From Pyrinomonadaceae bacterium (lineage in GTDB: Bacteria > Acidobacteriota > Blastocatellia > Pyrinomonadales > Pyrinomonadaceae), in the NCBI GenBank assembly GCA_025937955.1, contig JAICQI010000334.1, forward strand, positions 1-6,641: 6,641 nucleotides of DNA, read 5' to 3'. This document shows positions 1-6,235 of the stretch, one piece after another (position 1 is the first letter of the stretch; every line of letters starts with the position of its first letter). A program made the translations under genes and the position numbers. The notes under the pieces are model-generated. The model saw only the letters and a program-made list of their open reading frames with translations. It did not search any database and was not told the origin of the DNA.

Positions 1-508
1 CGGATCGATGGACCACCGTGATGTCGTTTGCGGGCAGTGTTACGCCGGGATTGTCGGCGACAATCTTCGGATCGTTCCATCTCTTGATCTTGCCGAGAAA
101 GATGTCCGCAATGACTTCCGGAGAGAAGCGTAGCGGCTGATTGATACCCTGGAGATTGTAAGTAAGAACGACCGCACCCAACACTGTCGGTATATGAAGT
201 ATCTCGCCGGGCGCTGACTTGAGATCCTCATCTTTCATCGGCGCATCGGAGGCGCCGAAGTCTACCGTCTGCTCTTTGAGTTGCTTGATGCCGCCGCCCG
301 ATCCAATCGACTGGTAGTCGATCCTCACGTTTGAGTGAAGTTTTCCGTACTCACTCAGCCACTTTTGATAGAGTGGGTTCGGGAACGTAGCGCCCGCGCC
401 CTGGAGACTCACCGCCCCGGATCCACCTCGGCCATTGCAGGCGAGCGACACAACCGCGAAAACCACCACGACAAGCCAGGCGACAAAACTTCTCTTCGAA
501 ACAGACAT
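1..508 (-). CDS. pstS: Phosphate ABC transporter substrate-binding protein PstS, N-terminal half (truncated by window edge)
   Basis: This is the first 169 residues of the periplasmic protein that captures inorganic phosphate and passes it to the PstCAB ABC transporter. The N terminus has a basic KR pair, a hydrophobic run (about 8-23) and Cys24 in SLAC, an imperfect lipobox, so it may be a lipoprotein. Mature-protein signatures are clear: GAGATFPNPLYQKW (37-50), DYQSIGSGGGIKQ (64-76), TVDFGASDAP (81-90), HIPTVLGAVVLTYN (105-118), FLGKIKRWNDPKI (137-149) and ITVVHRS at the edge. By comparison with E. coli PstS, the phosphate-contacting positions T41/F42, S70 and D88 are present. The second-half ligands, including the usual DGSGT motif, lie outside the window. 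The start at 508 is supported by GGAG at 516-519, 7 nt upstream. The usual family length is near 330-350 residues. pstC, pstA, pstB and phoU would be expected further left, but that is inference. Confidence 0.96.
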   Translation of the reverse strand, partial: MSVSKRSFVAWLVVVVFAVVSLACNGRGGSGAVSLQGAGATFPNPLYQKWLSEYGKLHSNVRIDYQSIGSGGGIKQLKEQTVDFGASDAPMKDEDLKSAPGEILHIPTVLGAVVLTYNLQGINQPLRFSPEVIADIFLGKIKRWNDPKIVADNPGVTLPANDITVVHRS

Positions 509-514
509 TTAGAA

Positions 515-520
515 TCTCCA
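515..520 (-). promoter_or_regulatory. Ribosome binding site of pstS
   Basis: TGGAGA on the minus strand places GGAG 7 nt before the ATG at 508. It fixes the start of a reading frame that is open to the window edge. Confidence 0.8.
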
Positions 521-572
521 ATGCTGCGGGAACTGATTGTTCGAGCGCTTTTTCGTAACCCAATCTAGGAGG

Positions 573-616
573 TGGGTGTTACATCTAACTGAACTCCGCC
601 TGAACTCTCAGTTAAC
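573..616 (-). promoter_or_regulatory. Pho-box-like operator: 11-bp-period direct repeats upstream of pstS
   Basis: Read on the minus strand, consecutive 11-mers are GTTAACTGAGA (606-616), GTTCAGGCGGA (595-605) and GTTCAGTTAGA (584-594). A weaker fourth unit, TGTAACACCCA (573-583), is one base out of phase. GAGTTCAG is repeated exactly at 11-bp spacing (600-607 and 589-596). PhoB-family regulators bind 11-bp-period direct repeats, for example the 7+4 units of enterobacteria and the GTTCACC-type units of Streptomyces. The array sits 65-108 bp before the pstS start, in the pstS orientation. A possible -10, TAGATT (562-567), lies just downstream, so the array would cover the -35 position, as in activator-dependent Pho promoters. 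The repeat is directly seen. Pho regulation is inferred from its form and from pstS. Confidence 0.7.
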
Positions 617-641
617 AGATCGGGAAATGCGGGCATTTTCC

Positions 642-995
642 TTAGCTTTTCGCGGTGATCAACCGGTAGCCGACATTAACCATCGTTTCGATTTGCAGTC
701 CGAAAACGGCGAGCTTTGCACGTAGGCGATAGATGTAAACGTGAAGGCTCTCGGTGTTGAGCGGCTTGTTGCCGCCCCAAACTGAGCCCCAAAGGTCATC
801 GGCCGTCACGATGCGATCTGGCGTTCGTACCAGCCGCGAAAAGATCAGAAACTCGGTGCGGGGCAGCTTTAATGGGCTGCCCCCGACCGCGACGTAGTAA
901 TTCCGGTGCTCGACCCGAAGATAGCCGTCGTCGTAGACGTCTTCCGGCAACTGGTTTTCCGTTCTCAGTTCACTAATAGCCATCTCCTTCAACAT
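642..995 (-). CDS. Stand-alone OmpR/PhoB-type winged-helix DNA-binding protein (no receiver domain)
   Basis: This is a 117-residue protein made almost entirely of a Trans_reg_C effector domain. After a short polar leader (1-22) come the N-terminal beta sheet (DGYLRVEH, KLPRTEF), alpha-1 and alpha-2 (LIFSRLVRTPDRIVTADDLW), the recognition helix (TESLHVYIYRLRAKL, about 81-95) and the wing ending in VNVGYRL (106-112), where response regulators usually have RGVGYRL. There is no receiver domain, so no phospho-acceptor Asp and no visible phosphorylation input. It is not a truncation: the frame upstream of 995 reaches a TGA within three codons, and a strong SD (GGAGGTGA, 1002-1009) precedes the ATG. 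Met5 is a poorer start because its GGAG abuts the codon. It lies 28 bp after the TonB receptor gene and upstream of pstS, so it is probably cotranscribed with the receptor. It is a candidate binder of the nearby 11-bp repeats (inference). Confidence 0.9.
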   Translation of the reverse strand: MLKEMAISELRTENQLPEDVYDDGYLRVEHRNYYVAVGGSPLKLPRTEFLIFSRLVRTPDRIVTADDLWGSVWGGNKPLNTESLHVYIYRLRAKLAVFGLQIETMVNVGYRLITAKS

Positions 996-1000
996 CTGCC

Positions 1001-1010
1001 TTCACCTCCC
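1001..1010 (-). promoter_or_regulatory. Strong Shine-Dalgarno of the winged-helix gene
   Basis: GGGAGGTGAA on the minus strand lies in the 28-bp gap after the receptor stop codon and just before the ATG at 995. It supports translation from Met1 as the second gene of a receptor-regulator operon. Confidence 0.8.
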
Positions 1011-1023
1011 GTACTGCTATTCA

Positions 1024-4000
1024 CTAGAACTTGAACTTCGCCCTGAACTGCATTACTCGTGGGCCGCCAACGGTACTCGTGATGCGTCCAAAATCAGGGC
1101 TGCCCAGCTCGAAATCAGGAGAGGCAAAGTTGGCACGATTGAATACGTTGAAGATATCCCAACCGAACTCCAGGCTTGTGTTTTCGGTGAGCTTCGTGCT
1201 CTTCAGAAGCCCAAAGTCCAATCGAGACTGAGATGGCGCTCGCAGCACGTTTCGTCCGAGGCTGCCGCTTTGACCAAAGGCCGAACAGAGCGCGTCAGCG
1301 TTGAAAGCCTCCTCGGTAATGTCAATGCCTTGCCGGCGCAGATCGTCAATCGAACCGCATAACGATGGGCGGCCAAAACCTAAGCGATACAACCCGCCGG
1401 AGCCGCGCACGAGGTCAGCGTACTGAGGCGCTGTCCCAATCTCCGGTTCGGGCGCGAAGATGCTGTAAGGCGTTCCGGTTTGCGCCTGGAAGAAACCCGA
1501 CATTTGCCAACCAGTGAAGAGCCGATTTTTCGAACCAAAACTCGGAATGTCATAAACGAAGCTAAGACTGAATCGATGTGTGCGGTCAAAGTCAGAGACT
1601 GCACGGTTGGCTTCGAGATTACGCAGGTCACCCTGAACCACAAATCCCGTATTGGGCACGTCAGGCTTACCTGAACCCGCAGTGCTTCCGGGATCGGTCG
1701 AACTGGTATCGAGCGACTTGGACCATGTATACGAAGCGTTGAAGTGCAATCCGCGCGACAAGCGCTGAGTGAGACCGAACTGCGCTCCGTGATAGGTCGA
1801 CTCGCCATTCGAGCGAAGAATCAAAGCTTCGGGAACATTGAAGCCGAGAACCGGAACGCGCGCCTCGAAGTTGATCACCTGCCCGCCGCCTAACGTGCTG
1901 TTGGCACAAGTAATCGCGTTAGCGAGATTCAAATCGAGGGGCGAACCTGCGACTCCACTAAGCACGTTGCCCGCGCAAGTAGCGCTGCCGCCGACGCGGA
2001 AAGGATTCGCAAAACCAAACGCCCTGCCCAGGCCACGCTCGCGCGCCGTGGAACCTGAGTTCAGCGGACCATTGGGCGATCCGGCCGCTACGTAAGCCTG
2101 ATTGAACCTTTCGAAAATGTGATCCGGAGTAGAAGCATCGTTTAAATCAAACCCCTGGTTGAACGCCAATGCCTGAAGCAGGTTTTCCCCTCGCGTGTGA
2201 ACGTAACGCGCTTCAAACATCAGGTTCTTGGTCAACTCGTACTGAACGCCTAGATTGAACTGGTGGACGAATGGCGTTTTCAGATCACGGTCGATAGCGC
2301 GGAACTCAAACGTCTCCGCGATATTGCCGGCCGGCGTAACGTTCAATCGTGGATCGCGCGTAATGCCGGTGTTGTCGCGAATCGCGTAGGAACCGCCGGC
2401 ACCAGCAGTGCGCATCACTCTAAATGGCAGCCACGAGCTCAACGGCAGGTCTGGTAGTTGCTGCGAGAATGCGGTTGTAATCGGAACGTTGCCGGAAGGA
2501 ACAGTGATTTCGATCTCACGCAGGAACGGATAGTTACTAAAGATCGTGTTGATGAAAGCTGCTGACGGCCGATCGTAAAACATGCCGTAGCCGCCACGAA
2601 TGACCATCTTGTTGCCACCCCACGGCGAGTACGCGAAACCGATTCGGGGCGCAAAGTTGTTCAGGTCCTGACCCCGAAGCGTGTGGTTGTTTTCTGCCCG
2701 CGCCGTCGCGGCAATTGCTCCGTCGACGTTTGTAAGACCGGTATTTTGGACGTTTGCCGGAACAAGGAAACCAGGCGAAGGACTGTCGCACACTGACAGC
2801 GAACCACCGGTTTGCGTGAAGCACGGTTCGAAACCGGCGAAGTCGAAATTACCAATGCGACCCTGCTTCTCAGTCGGCCACATGAACAATTCATATCGTA
2901 AGCCGAGATTGAGGGTAAGTTTCGGAGAAAGCTTCCAATCGTCGGCGATGTACGCGCTGTAATCACGGAAACGGAAGCTCTTCTCGGTAATGCCGAACTG
3001 CGTGTCGGCCTCGGTGGCGTTTCCGGTCAATATCTGTGTAATACTGTCAAACTTTTCAAATTCGGTGGCCTGCTCTTCAGGCAAACTCGAATCGTACTGA
3101 TGTCGTTTGAAATCACCGCCGAATCGGAAAGTATGCTTGTCCCTAATCCAGGTGACGTTGTCCGAAATGCTGAACGTCTGCTGCTTCCTCTGATTGAACG
3201 AGTCGTTTGGTCCACCAAAAGAGAACTGCGAAAGGTTTGTACCCGGCCTACCGATAAAGTGGCCGAGACGGCGCGTGCCGGGGCTATCGTCGAAGAGCAA
3301 CGCCGGATTCACGATACCAACAGCCTCGCTAGACAACTCCGTCGAGAGGAAGGGCTCATCGAGAGAACGCGTGTTGTTCAAGGAGAAGTATCCGAAAACC
3401 ACTTCGTTGATAAGCGTTGGACCAAAAACGTGCTGATCGGAAATCGCGAGCGTTCGGTTGCGATCTGCACGGCGCAGCACAAATGGAGAAATCAGACTCG
3501 ACGGATCCGGAAACGAATCCAGCGCCGGGAAGTTGCTGAAGAAGAAAGTGCCGGTCAGAGTATTGTTCTTCGTAAGACGTCCGTCGAGTCGCGAAGTGAA
3601 CTGGTGTTGTTCAAATTCCGAGGGCCTTACGTTCAACTGCTGCACGAGCGGGTTATCCTCGAATAGATTGCGCGTAGTTACCGGCGCAGTGCCAAATTGA
3701 AACGCGCGAGTTGTGATTGCGCCGGCTCCTGTCCTGTTGGCACGATCAAATGCGATTATGCGACCGCCAGCTCGAGGCGCCGCCCAGATGAAATCGCCCG
3801 TGGCCGGGTTCTGCAGGTTAAGGAGTCTGACAGCCACGGGTGAGATATCAGCGGCAGTCAAACATCCAGCGGGTAACGGAGTAGCTGCGCACAGCGCAGT
3901 CTGGTTCTGCGAGAGCCTAAACTGATCGCGTGCCTGGTTGAACGCAGTCGCAATCGCCTGTGCCGAACGATCCGCGCCGAGTAATGTCAGGGCCAGTGGC

Positions 4001-4998
4001 GTTACCGATGTACTTCGAGCTGTTGGAACAAAGCCGGTGATCGCGTTTGTGTACTGGTAGCCGCCAAAGAAGAAGAACCTATCTTTAACTATTGGACCAC
4101 CGAGCGTGAATCCTCCCTCGTTACGCCGTGCCTTGGGCCGGTCGATTCGCTCCTTGTTGAAGAAAAAGTCGTTAGCGTTGAGCTTTTCGTTTTGCAGGTA
4201 GTAGTAGACATTTCCGTTGAACTGGTTGGCGCCCGTTTTCGTCACGAGTTGAAAATTGCCACCACCCGAGCGACCAGTTGACGCGTCGTACATGCTCGTC
4301 TGCAATTTCACTTCCTGTAGTGTCTCTGGAGCAGGCGCGATGTTGTCGTTTAAGGATCCTTCGTTGGTTGTAATGTTCGTCGCATCCACGCCGTTGAAGA
4401 AAAGGCTCGTGCTGGTAGTGCGCGTACCATTCACGGAAGGCGACTGGTTGCCATTGCCGTTGGTCAGCACTGGCGAGAGTTCGGTATTGACGCCGGCTTC
4501 AGTGGACAAAAGCTGAGTGAAACTGCGCGTCGAGGTGGGGACCTCGACCAACTGCTCAGCAGAGAGTTGTCTGGAAACTGCCGCCGTCTCGGGCGTGATG
4601 AGCGCGGCCCCCTCCATGATATTGATTACCGCTCCGATCTCGCCCACCTCGAGTTTATCTTCAAGAGTTCGCGGAACACTCGCCTCGACTTCGACTCGAT
4701 CACGCACAAGCTTTTTGAAGCCTGTCATTTCATAAGTGACCTCGTACTTTCCAACCGGAAGGGCAGGCAAGGTCCAATGCCCATCCTCCGCAGTAATGGT
4801 CGTTCTCGTCGCTCCTGTGCCCAAGTTTCGAACGGCGACGCTTACGCCAGGCAAGTTAGCGCCATTCGGATCTCTAACGACGCCCGTAAGTGTGCCGGCG
4901 GATTGCGCAATGACTGGCAACTGAAAAACGCAAAACAGGGTAAGCGTTAGCAGCAGCGAATAGATCGATCGGGGACGCACAATGGCGAGCAAATTCAT
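1024..4998 (-). CDS. Oar-like TonB-dependent outer-membrane receptor with carboxypeptidase-regulatory-like N-terminal domain
   Basis: This 1324-residue protein has a signal peptide (hydrophobic about 12-30, likely cleaved after VIA at 31), a CarboxypepD_reg-like beta-sandwich (about 36-118: GTLTGVVRDPNGANLPGVSV, then GHWTLPALPVGKYEVTY) and a plug domain (about 140-256, including VNGTRTTSTSLFFNGVDATN). It then has the hallmark stretch of Oar-like receptors, GGNFQLVTKTGANQFNGNVY (246-265), followed by GGFTLGGPIVKDRFFFFGGYQ-type residues and a long beta-barrel ending in aromatic F1324, as expected for BamA-inserted porins. Such receptors import scarce ligands using TonB-ExbBD energy; the substrate cannot be read from the sequence. 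Mature cysteines occur only as four close pairs: 370/379, 726/737, 1008/1031 and 1214/1238. The start at 4998 has AGGAGAA (5005-5011) upstream. The 11-bp repeat array in its promoter and the downstream regulator and pstS suggest phosphate-linked expression (inference). Confidence 0.95.
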   Translation of the reverse strand: MNLLAIVRPRSIYSLLLTLTLFCVFQLPVIAQSAGTLTGVVRDPNGANLPGVSVAVRNLGTGATRTTITAEDGHWTLPALPVGKYEVTYEMTGFKKLVRDRVEVEASVPRTLEDKLEVGEIGAVINIMEGAALITPETAAVSRQLSAEQLVEVPTSTRSFTQLLSTEAGVNTELSPVLTNGNGNQSPSVNGTRTTSTSLFFNGVDATNITTNEGSLNDNIAPAPETLQEVKLQTSMYDASTGRSGGGNFQLVTKTGANQFNGNVYYYLQNEKLNANDFFFNKERIDRPKARRNEGGFTLGGPIVKDRFFFFGGYQYTNAITGFVPTARSTSVTPLALTLLGADRSAQAIATAFNQARDQFRLSQNQTALCAATPLPAGCLTAADISPVAVRLLNLQNPATGDFIWAAPRAGGRIIAFDRANRTGAGAITTRAFQFGTAPVTTRNLFEDNPLVQQLNVRPSEFEQHQFTSRLDGRLTKNNTLTGTFFFSNFPALDSFPDPSSLISPFVLRRADRNRTLAISDQHVFGPTLINEVVFGYFSLNNTRSLDEPFLSTELSSEAVGIVNPALLFDDSPGTRRLGHFIGRPGTNLSQFSFGGPNDSFNQRKQQTFSISDNVTWIRDKHTFRFGGDFKRHQYDSSLPEEQATEFEKFDSITQILTGNATEADTQFGITEKSFRFRDYSAYIADDWKLSPKLTLNLGLRYELFMWPTEKQGRIGNFDFAGFEPCFTQTGGSLSVCDSPSPGFLVPANVQNTGLTNVDGAIAATARAENNHTLRGQDLNNFAPRIGFAYSPWGGNKMVIRGGYGMFYDRPSAAFINTIFSNYPFLREIEITVPSGNVPITTAFSQQLPDLPLSSWLPFRVMRTAGAGGSYAIRDNTGITRDPRLNVTPAGNIAETFEFRAIDRDLKTPFVHQFNLGVQYELTKNLMFEARYVHTRGENLLQALAFNQGFDLNDASTPDHIFERFNQAYVAAGSPNGPLNSGSTARERGLGRAFGFANPFRVGGSATCAGNVLSGVAGSPLDLNLANAITCANSTLGGGQVINFEARVPVLGFNVPEALILRSNGESTYHGAQFGLTQRLSRGLHFNASYTWSKSLDTSSTDPGSTAGSGKPDVPNTGFVVQGDLRNLEANRAVSDFDRTHRFSLSFVYDIPSFGSKNRLFTGWQMSGFFQAQTGTPYSIFAPEPEIGTAPQYADLVRGSGGLYRLGFGRPSLCGSIDDLRRQGIDITEEAFNADALCSAFGQSGSLGRNVLRAPSQSRLDFGLLKSTKLTENTSLEFGWDIFNVFNRANFASPDFELGSPDFGRITSTVGGPRVMQFRAKFKF

Positions 4999-5004
4999 AA
5001 TTGG

Positions 5005-5011
5005 TTCTCCT
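5005..5011 (-). promoter_or_regulatory. Ribosome binding site of the TonB receptor gene
   Basis: AGGAGAA on the minus strand has its GGAG core 8 nt before the ATG at 4998, supporting this start. The hydrophobic signal sequence follows directly. Confidence 0.8.
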
Positions 5012-5142
5012 GTAGATAAGCTGGCGTGGTTATTTGTTTGTTATTACTGAAGGGCCACGCTACTGACCGCAGGTTAAAGACCAGTGAATATCGCCTTAAA
5101 TGTTTGTTAACCGGATGTGAGTGACGAACTTGAGAAGTTTGT

Positions 5143-5171
5143 TTTATGAGGTTAATTAACCTCGATTTAAC
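5143..5171 (-). promoter_or_regulatory. Possible promoter of the TonB receptor gene
   Basis: On the minus strand, CATAAA (5143-5148, four of six matches to TATAAT) lies 17 bp downstream of GTTAAA (5166-5171), which is the middle unit of the 11-bp repeat array and a poor match to TTGACA. A weak -35 replaced by activator sites is typical of Pho promoters. If correct, the leader is about 135 nt. The call rests on spacing and partial matches only. Confidence 0.35.
5148..5163. repeat. Perfect 16-bp palindrome in the divergent intergenic region
   Basis: GAGGTTAATTAACCTC reads identically on both strands. It overlaps the last unit of the 11-bp repeat array and the putative -10 of the receptor gene. 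It may be an operator for a dimeric repressor, or simply a back-to-back arrangement of two GGTTA half-sites. It has no T-run, so it is not a terminator. Confidence 0.6.
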
Positions 5172-5182
5172 ATGGGCGTAAC
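5150..5182 (-). promoter_or_regulatory. Pho-box-like operator: three 11-bp direct repeats upstream of the TonB receptor
   Basis: On the minus strand, three exactly consecutive 11-mers read GTTACGCCCAT (5172-5182), GTTAAATCGAG (5161-5171) and GTTAATTAACC (5150-5160), each beginning GTTA. Read on the plus strand, the same stretch gives ATTAACCT, TTTAACAT and CGTAACAC with 3-nt spacers, close to the cyanobacterial SphR/PhoB box (CTTAACCT repeats, 8+3). The period and core match the array before pstS. The site lies in the divergent intergenic region, 152-184 bp before the receptor start and 65-97 bp before the small plus-strand gene, so it could serve either. The repeat is seen; the binding protein is inferred. 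Confidence 0.65.
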
Positions 5183-5246
5183 ACCAAAAACTTAAGATGA
5201 AGCCTCTTCAAAAACAGCCTCGGCAGGGTCAGTATTCTACTAAATT

Positions 5247-5447
5247 ATGGCCATTTCTAACGAACTGAGCAGCGAAATCGCTGCCGCAATTCTATCGGAA
5301 AAGAAATCCCCCCAGGAACTCAATCGCTTGAAGGACATAATCCTTCAGGTGCATTTGACCCTTCAAGAGATGTCGCAGGAAACTCGCGCTACGCGGTCAT
5401 CGGACGCCAAGCCACCAACCACGGCCGCATCCCAGATCAACCAATAG
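5247..5447 (+). CDS. Small hypothetical protein, 66 aa
   Basis: I do not recognise a named family. Residues 1-45 (MAISNELSSEIAAAIL, then SPQELNRLKDIILQVHLTLQEMS) form a plausible amphipathic helical region with regular Leu/Ile spacing, followed by a polar Thr/Ser/Pro/Ala-rich tail (46-66). There is no signal peptide, membrane segment or cysteine. The composition is protein-like and the frame does not depend on another gene for its first 116 bp, which favours a real gene. No convincing Shine-Dalgarno precedes the ATG; AGGG is about 20 nt away. TATTCT (5233-5238) sits where a -10 for a leaderless transcript would lie. The gene is divergent from the TonB receptor and converges on the HEIDH protein gene, overlapping it by 85 bp at the 3' ends. 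It may be a small regulator or a conserved acidobacterial orphan; function is unknown. Confidence 0.6.
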   Translation: MAISNELSSEIAAAILSEKKSPQELNRLKDIILQVHLTLQEMSQETRATRSSDAKPPTTAASQINQ

Positions 5448-6136
5448 CGTTTTCTTTTGGCGGATGCAGCGTCCTGCCGATCGAAACCCAATCGCACAAA
5501 TCTGCTGATGACCGTGCCCTCATTCTTGACGGGAATAAAACTGAAGAAGTAACTGTTTCTGACAGGCAGGCCCAACTCGCGCCGCATGCGATTGATGTGA
5601 CCTTCACAATCGCCGGCGACATCCTCTTGCGGATCATAGGAATCCTCGACGACATGGTCTATCTCGTGCAGTACGGCCCAACCCACATCGAAAGCAGCGA
5701 GTGCTTGCTTATCGCCAGTCACCTGGCGGAAATCGGCAAAATCGATCAAGACGACGAAAACCTCTGAAGACGTAACCTGGTCCATGCTTGCCAGGACGAC
5801 GCGGCAAAAAACCACGTCTTTCCGCGAGCTTGCGTCTTCAAGCAAGATCACCCGCTTGCCGGTAAAAGCTTTATTGAGAAGGTTGCGCGCGCTTTGAGAA
5901 CCAACTTGTGGTTCAGCATGTCCAATCCTCATTGCGCCATCGCTGTCAAAAGCGAGGTCGGCCCAGCCCGTGATGGTTCGTAATCTGCGCGCGAGTTCTT
6001 CGCGATTCGACTGCGAGACGTTTTGACGAACGACGAGGTTGTCGCCGGCAAGGATTGGCAAGCACGACGCCATCAACACCGCGCAGAGCGAGAGGCTCCT
6101 GCAAAGAAAACGATTCCTGTTGATTCTGGGGTGCAT
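5363..6136 (-). CDS. Exported HExxH-motif protein, putative metallopeptidase-like, function unknown
   Basis: This is a 257-residue protein with a basic N terminus (RINRNR) and a hydrophobic segment (about 11-30). It ends either in a signal peptidase I site near A30 or at a possible lipobox (MASC, Cys25). The body contains a beta-rich region (RVILLEDA, VVFCRVVLA, EVFVVLIDFADF) and then FDVGWAVLHEIDHVVED. HEIDH (157-161) fits the HExxH zinc-binding helix with Glu158 as the potential base. EDVAGDCEGHINRMRRELGLP follows (171-191), where E178 or H180 could supply a third ligand. That last assignment is a guess, and peptidase activity is not shown. The start is backed by GGGAGG at 6145-6150, 8 nt upstream. 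The last 28 residues are encoded opposite the 3' end of the small convergent gene. I do not recognise a named family; similar uncharacterised proteins may exist in Acidobacteriota. Confidence 0.85.
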   Translation of the reverse strand: MHPRINRNRFLCRSLSLCAVLMASCLPILAGDNLVVRQNVSQSNREELARRLRTITGWADLAFDSDGAMRIGHAEPQVGSQSARNLLNKAFTGKRVILLEDASSRKDVVFCRVVLASMDQVTSSEVFVVLIDFADFRQVTGDKQALAAFDVGWAVLHEIDHVVEDSYDPQEDVAGDCEGHINRMRRELGLPVRNSYFFSFIPVKNEGTVISRFVRLGFDRQDAASAKRKRYWLIWDAAVVGGLASDDRVARVSCDIS

Positions 6137-6144
6137 TCGATCTT

Positions 6145-6150
6145 CCTCCC
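6145..6150 (-). promoter_or_regulatory. Ribosome binding site of the HExxH protein gene
   Basis: GGGAGG on the minus strand, with an 8-nt spacer to the ATG at 6136, supports that start codon over internal ones. Confidence 0.75.
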
Positions 6151-6235
6151 AGATAATGGACCGGCGTAGTCGTGGTTGGCGTGCGTCGGTTCAGACTTTC
6201 ATTGGCGCCATTGGGGCGGCGTCGTTGGCGCCGAT

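Noticed and set aside
351..563. 70-residue minus-strand frame across the pstS start
   Set aside because: It is a different frame overlapping the real PstS N terminus, whose GAGATFPNP and GASDAP motifs are unambiguous.
3100..3666. 188-residue plus-strand frame inside the TonB receptor gene
   Set aside because: It is charged, Arg/Glu-rich antisense sequence with no recognisable domain or ribosome site, opposite a barrel with strong family signatures. It is a shadow frame.
5148..5163. Palindrome as a transcription terminator
   Set aside because: The stem is AT-rich with no loop and no following T-run, and it lies between divergent genes where a terminator is not expected.
6202..6232. Two copies of TTGGCGCC as a regulatory direct repeat
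   Set aside because: The copies are 8 bp, built on the common palindrome GGCGCC, and 23 bp apart. They are too short to claim more than chance.
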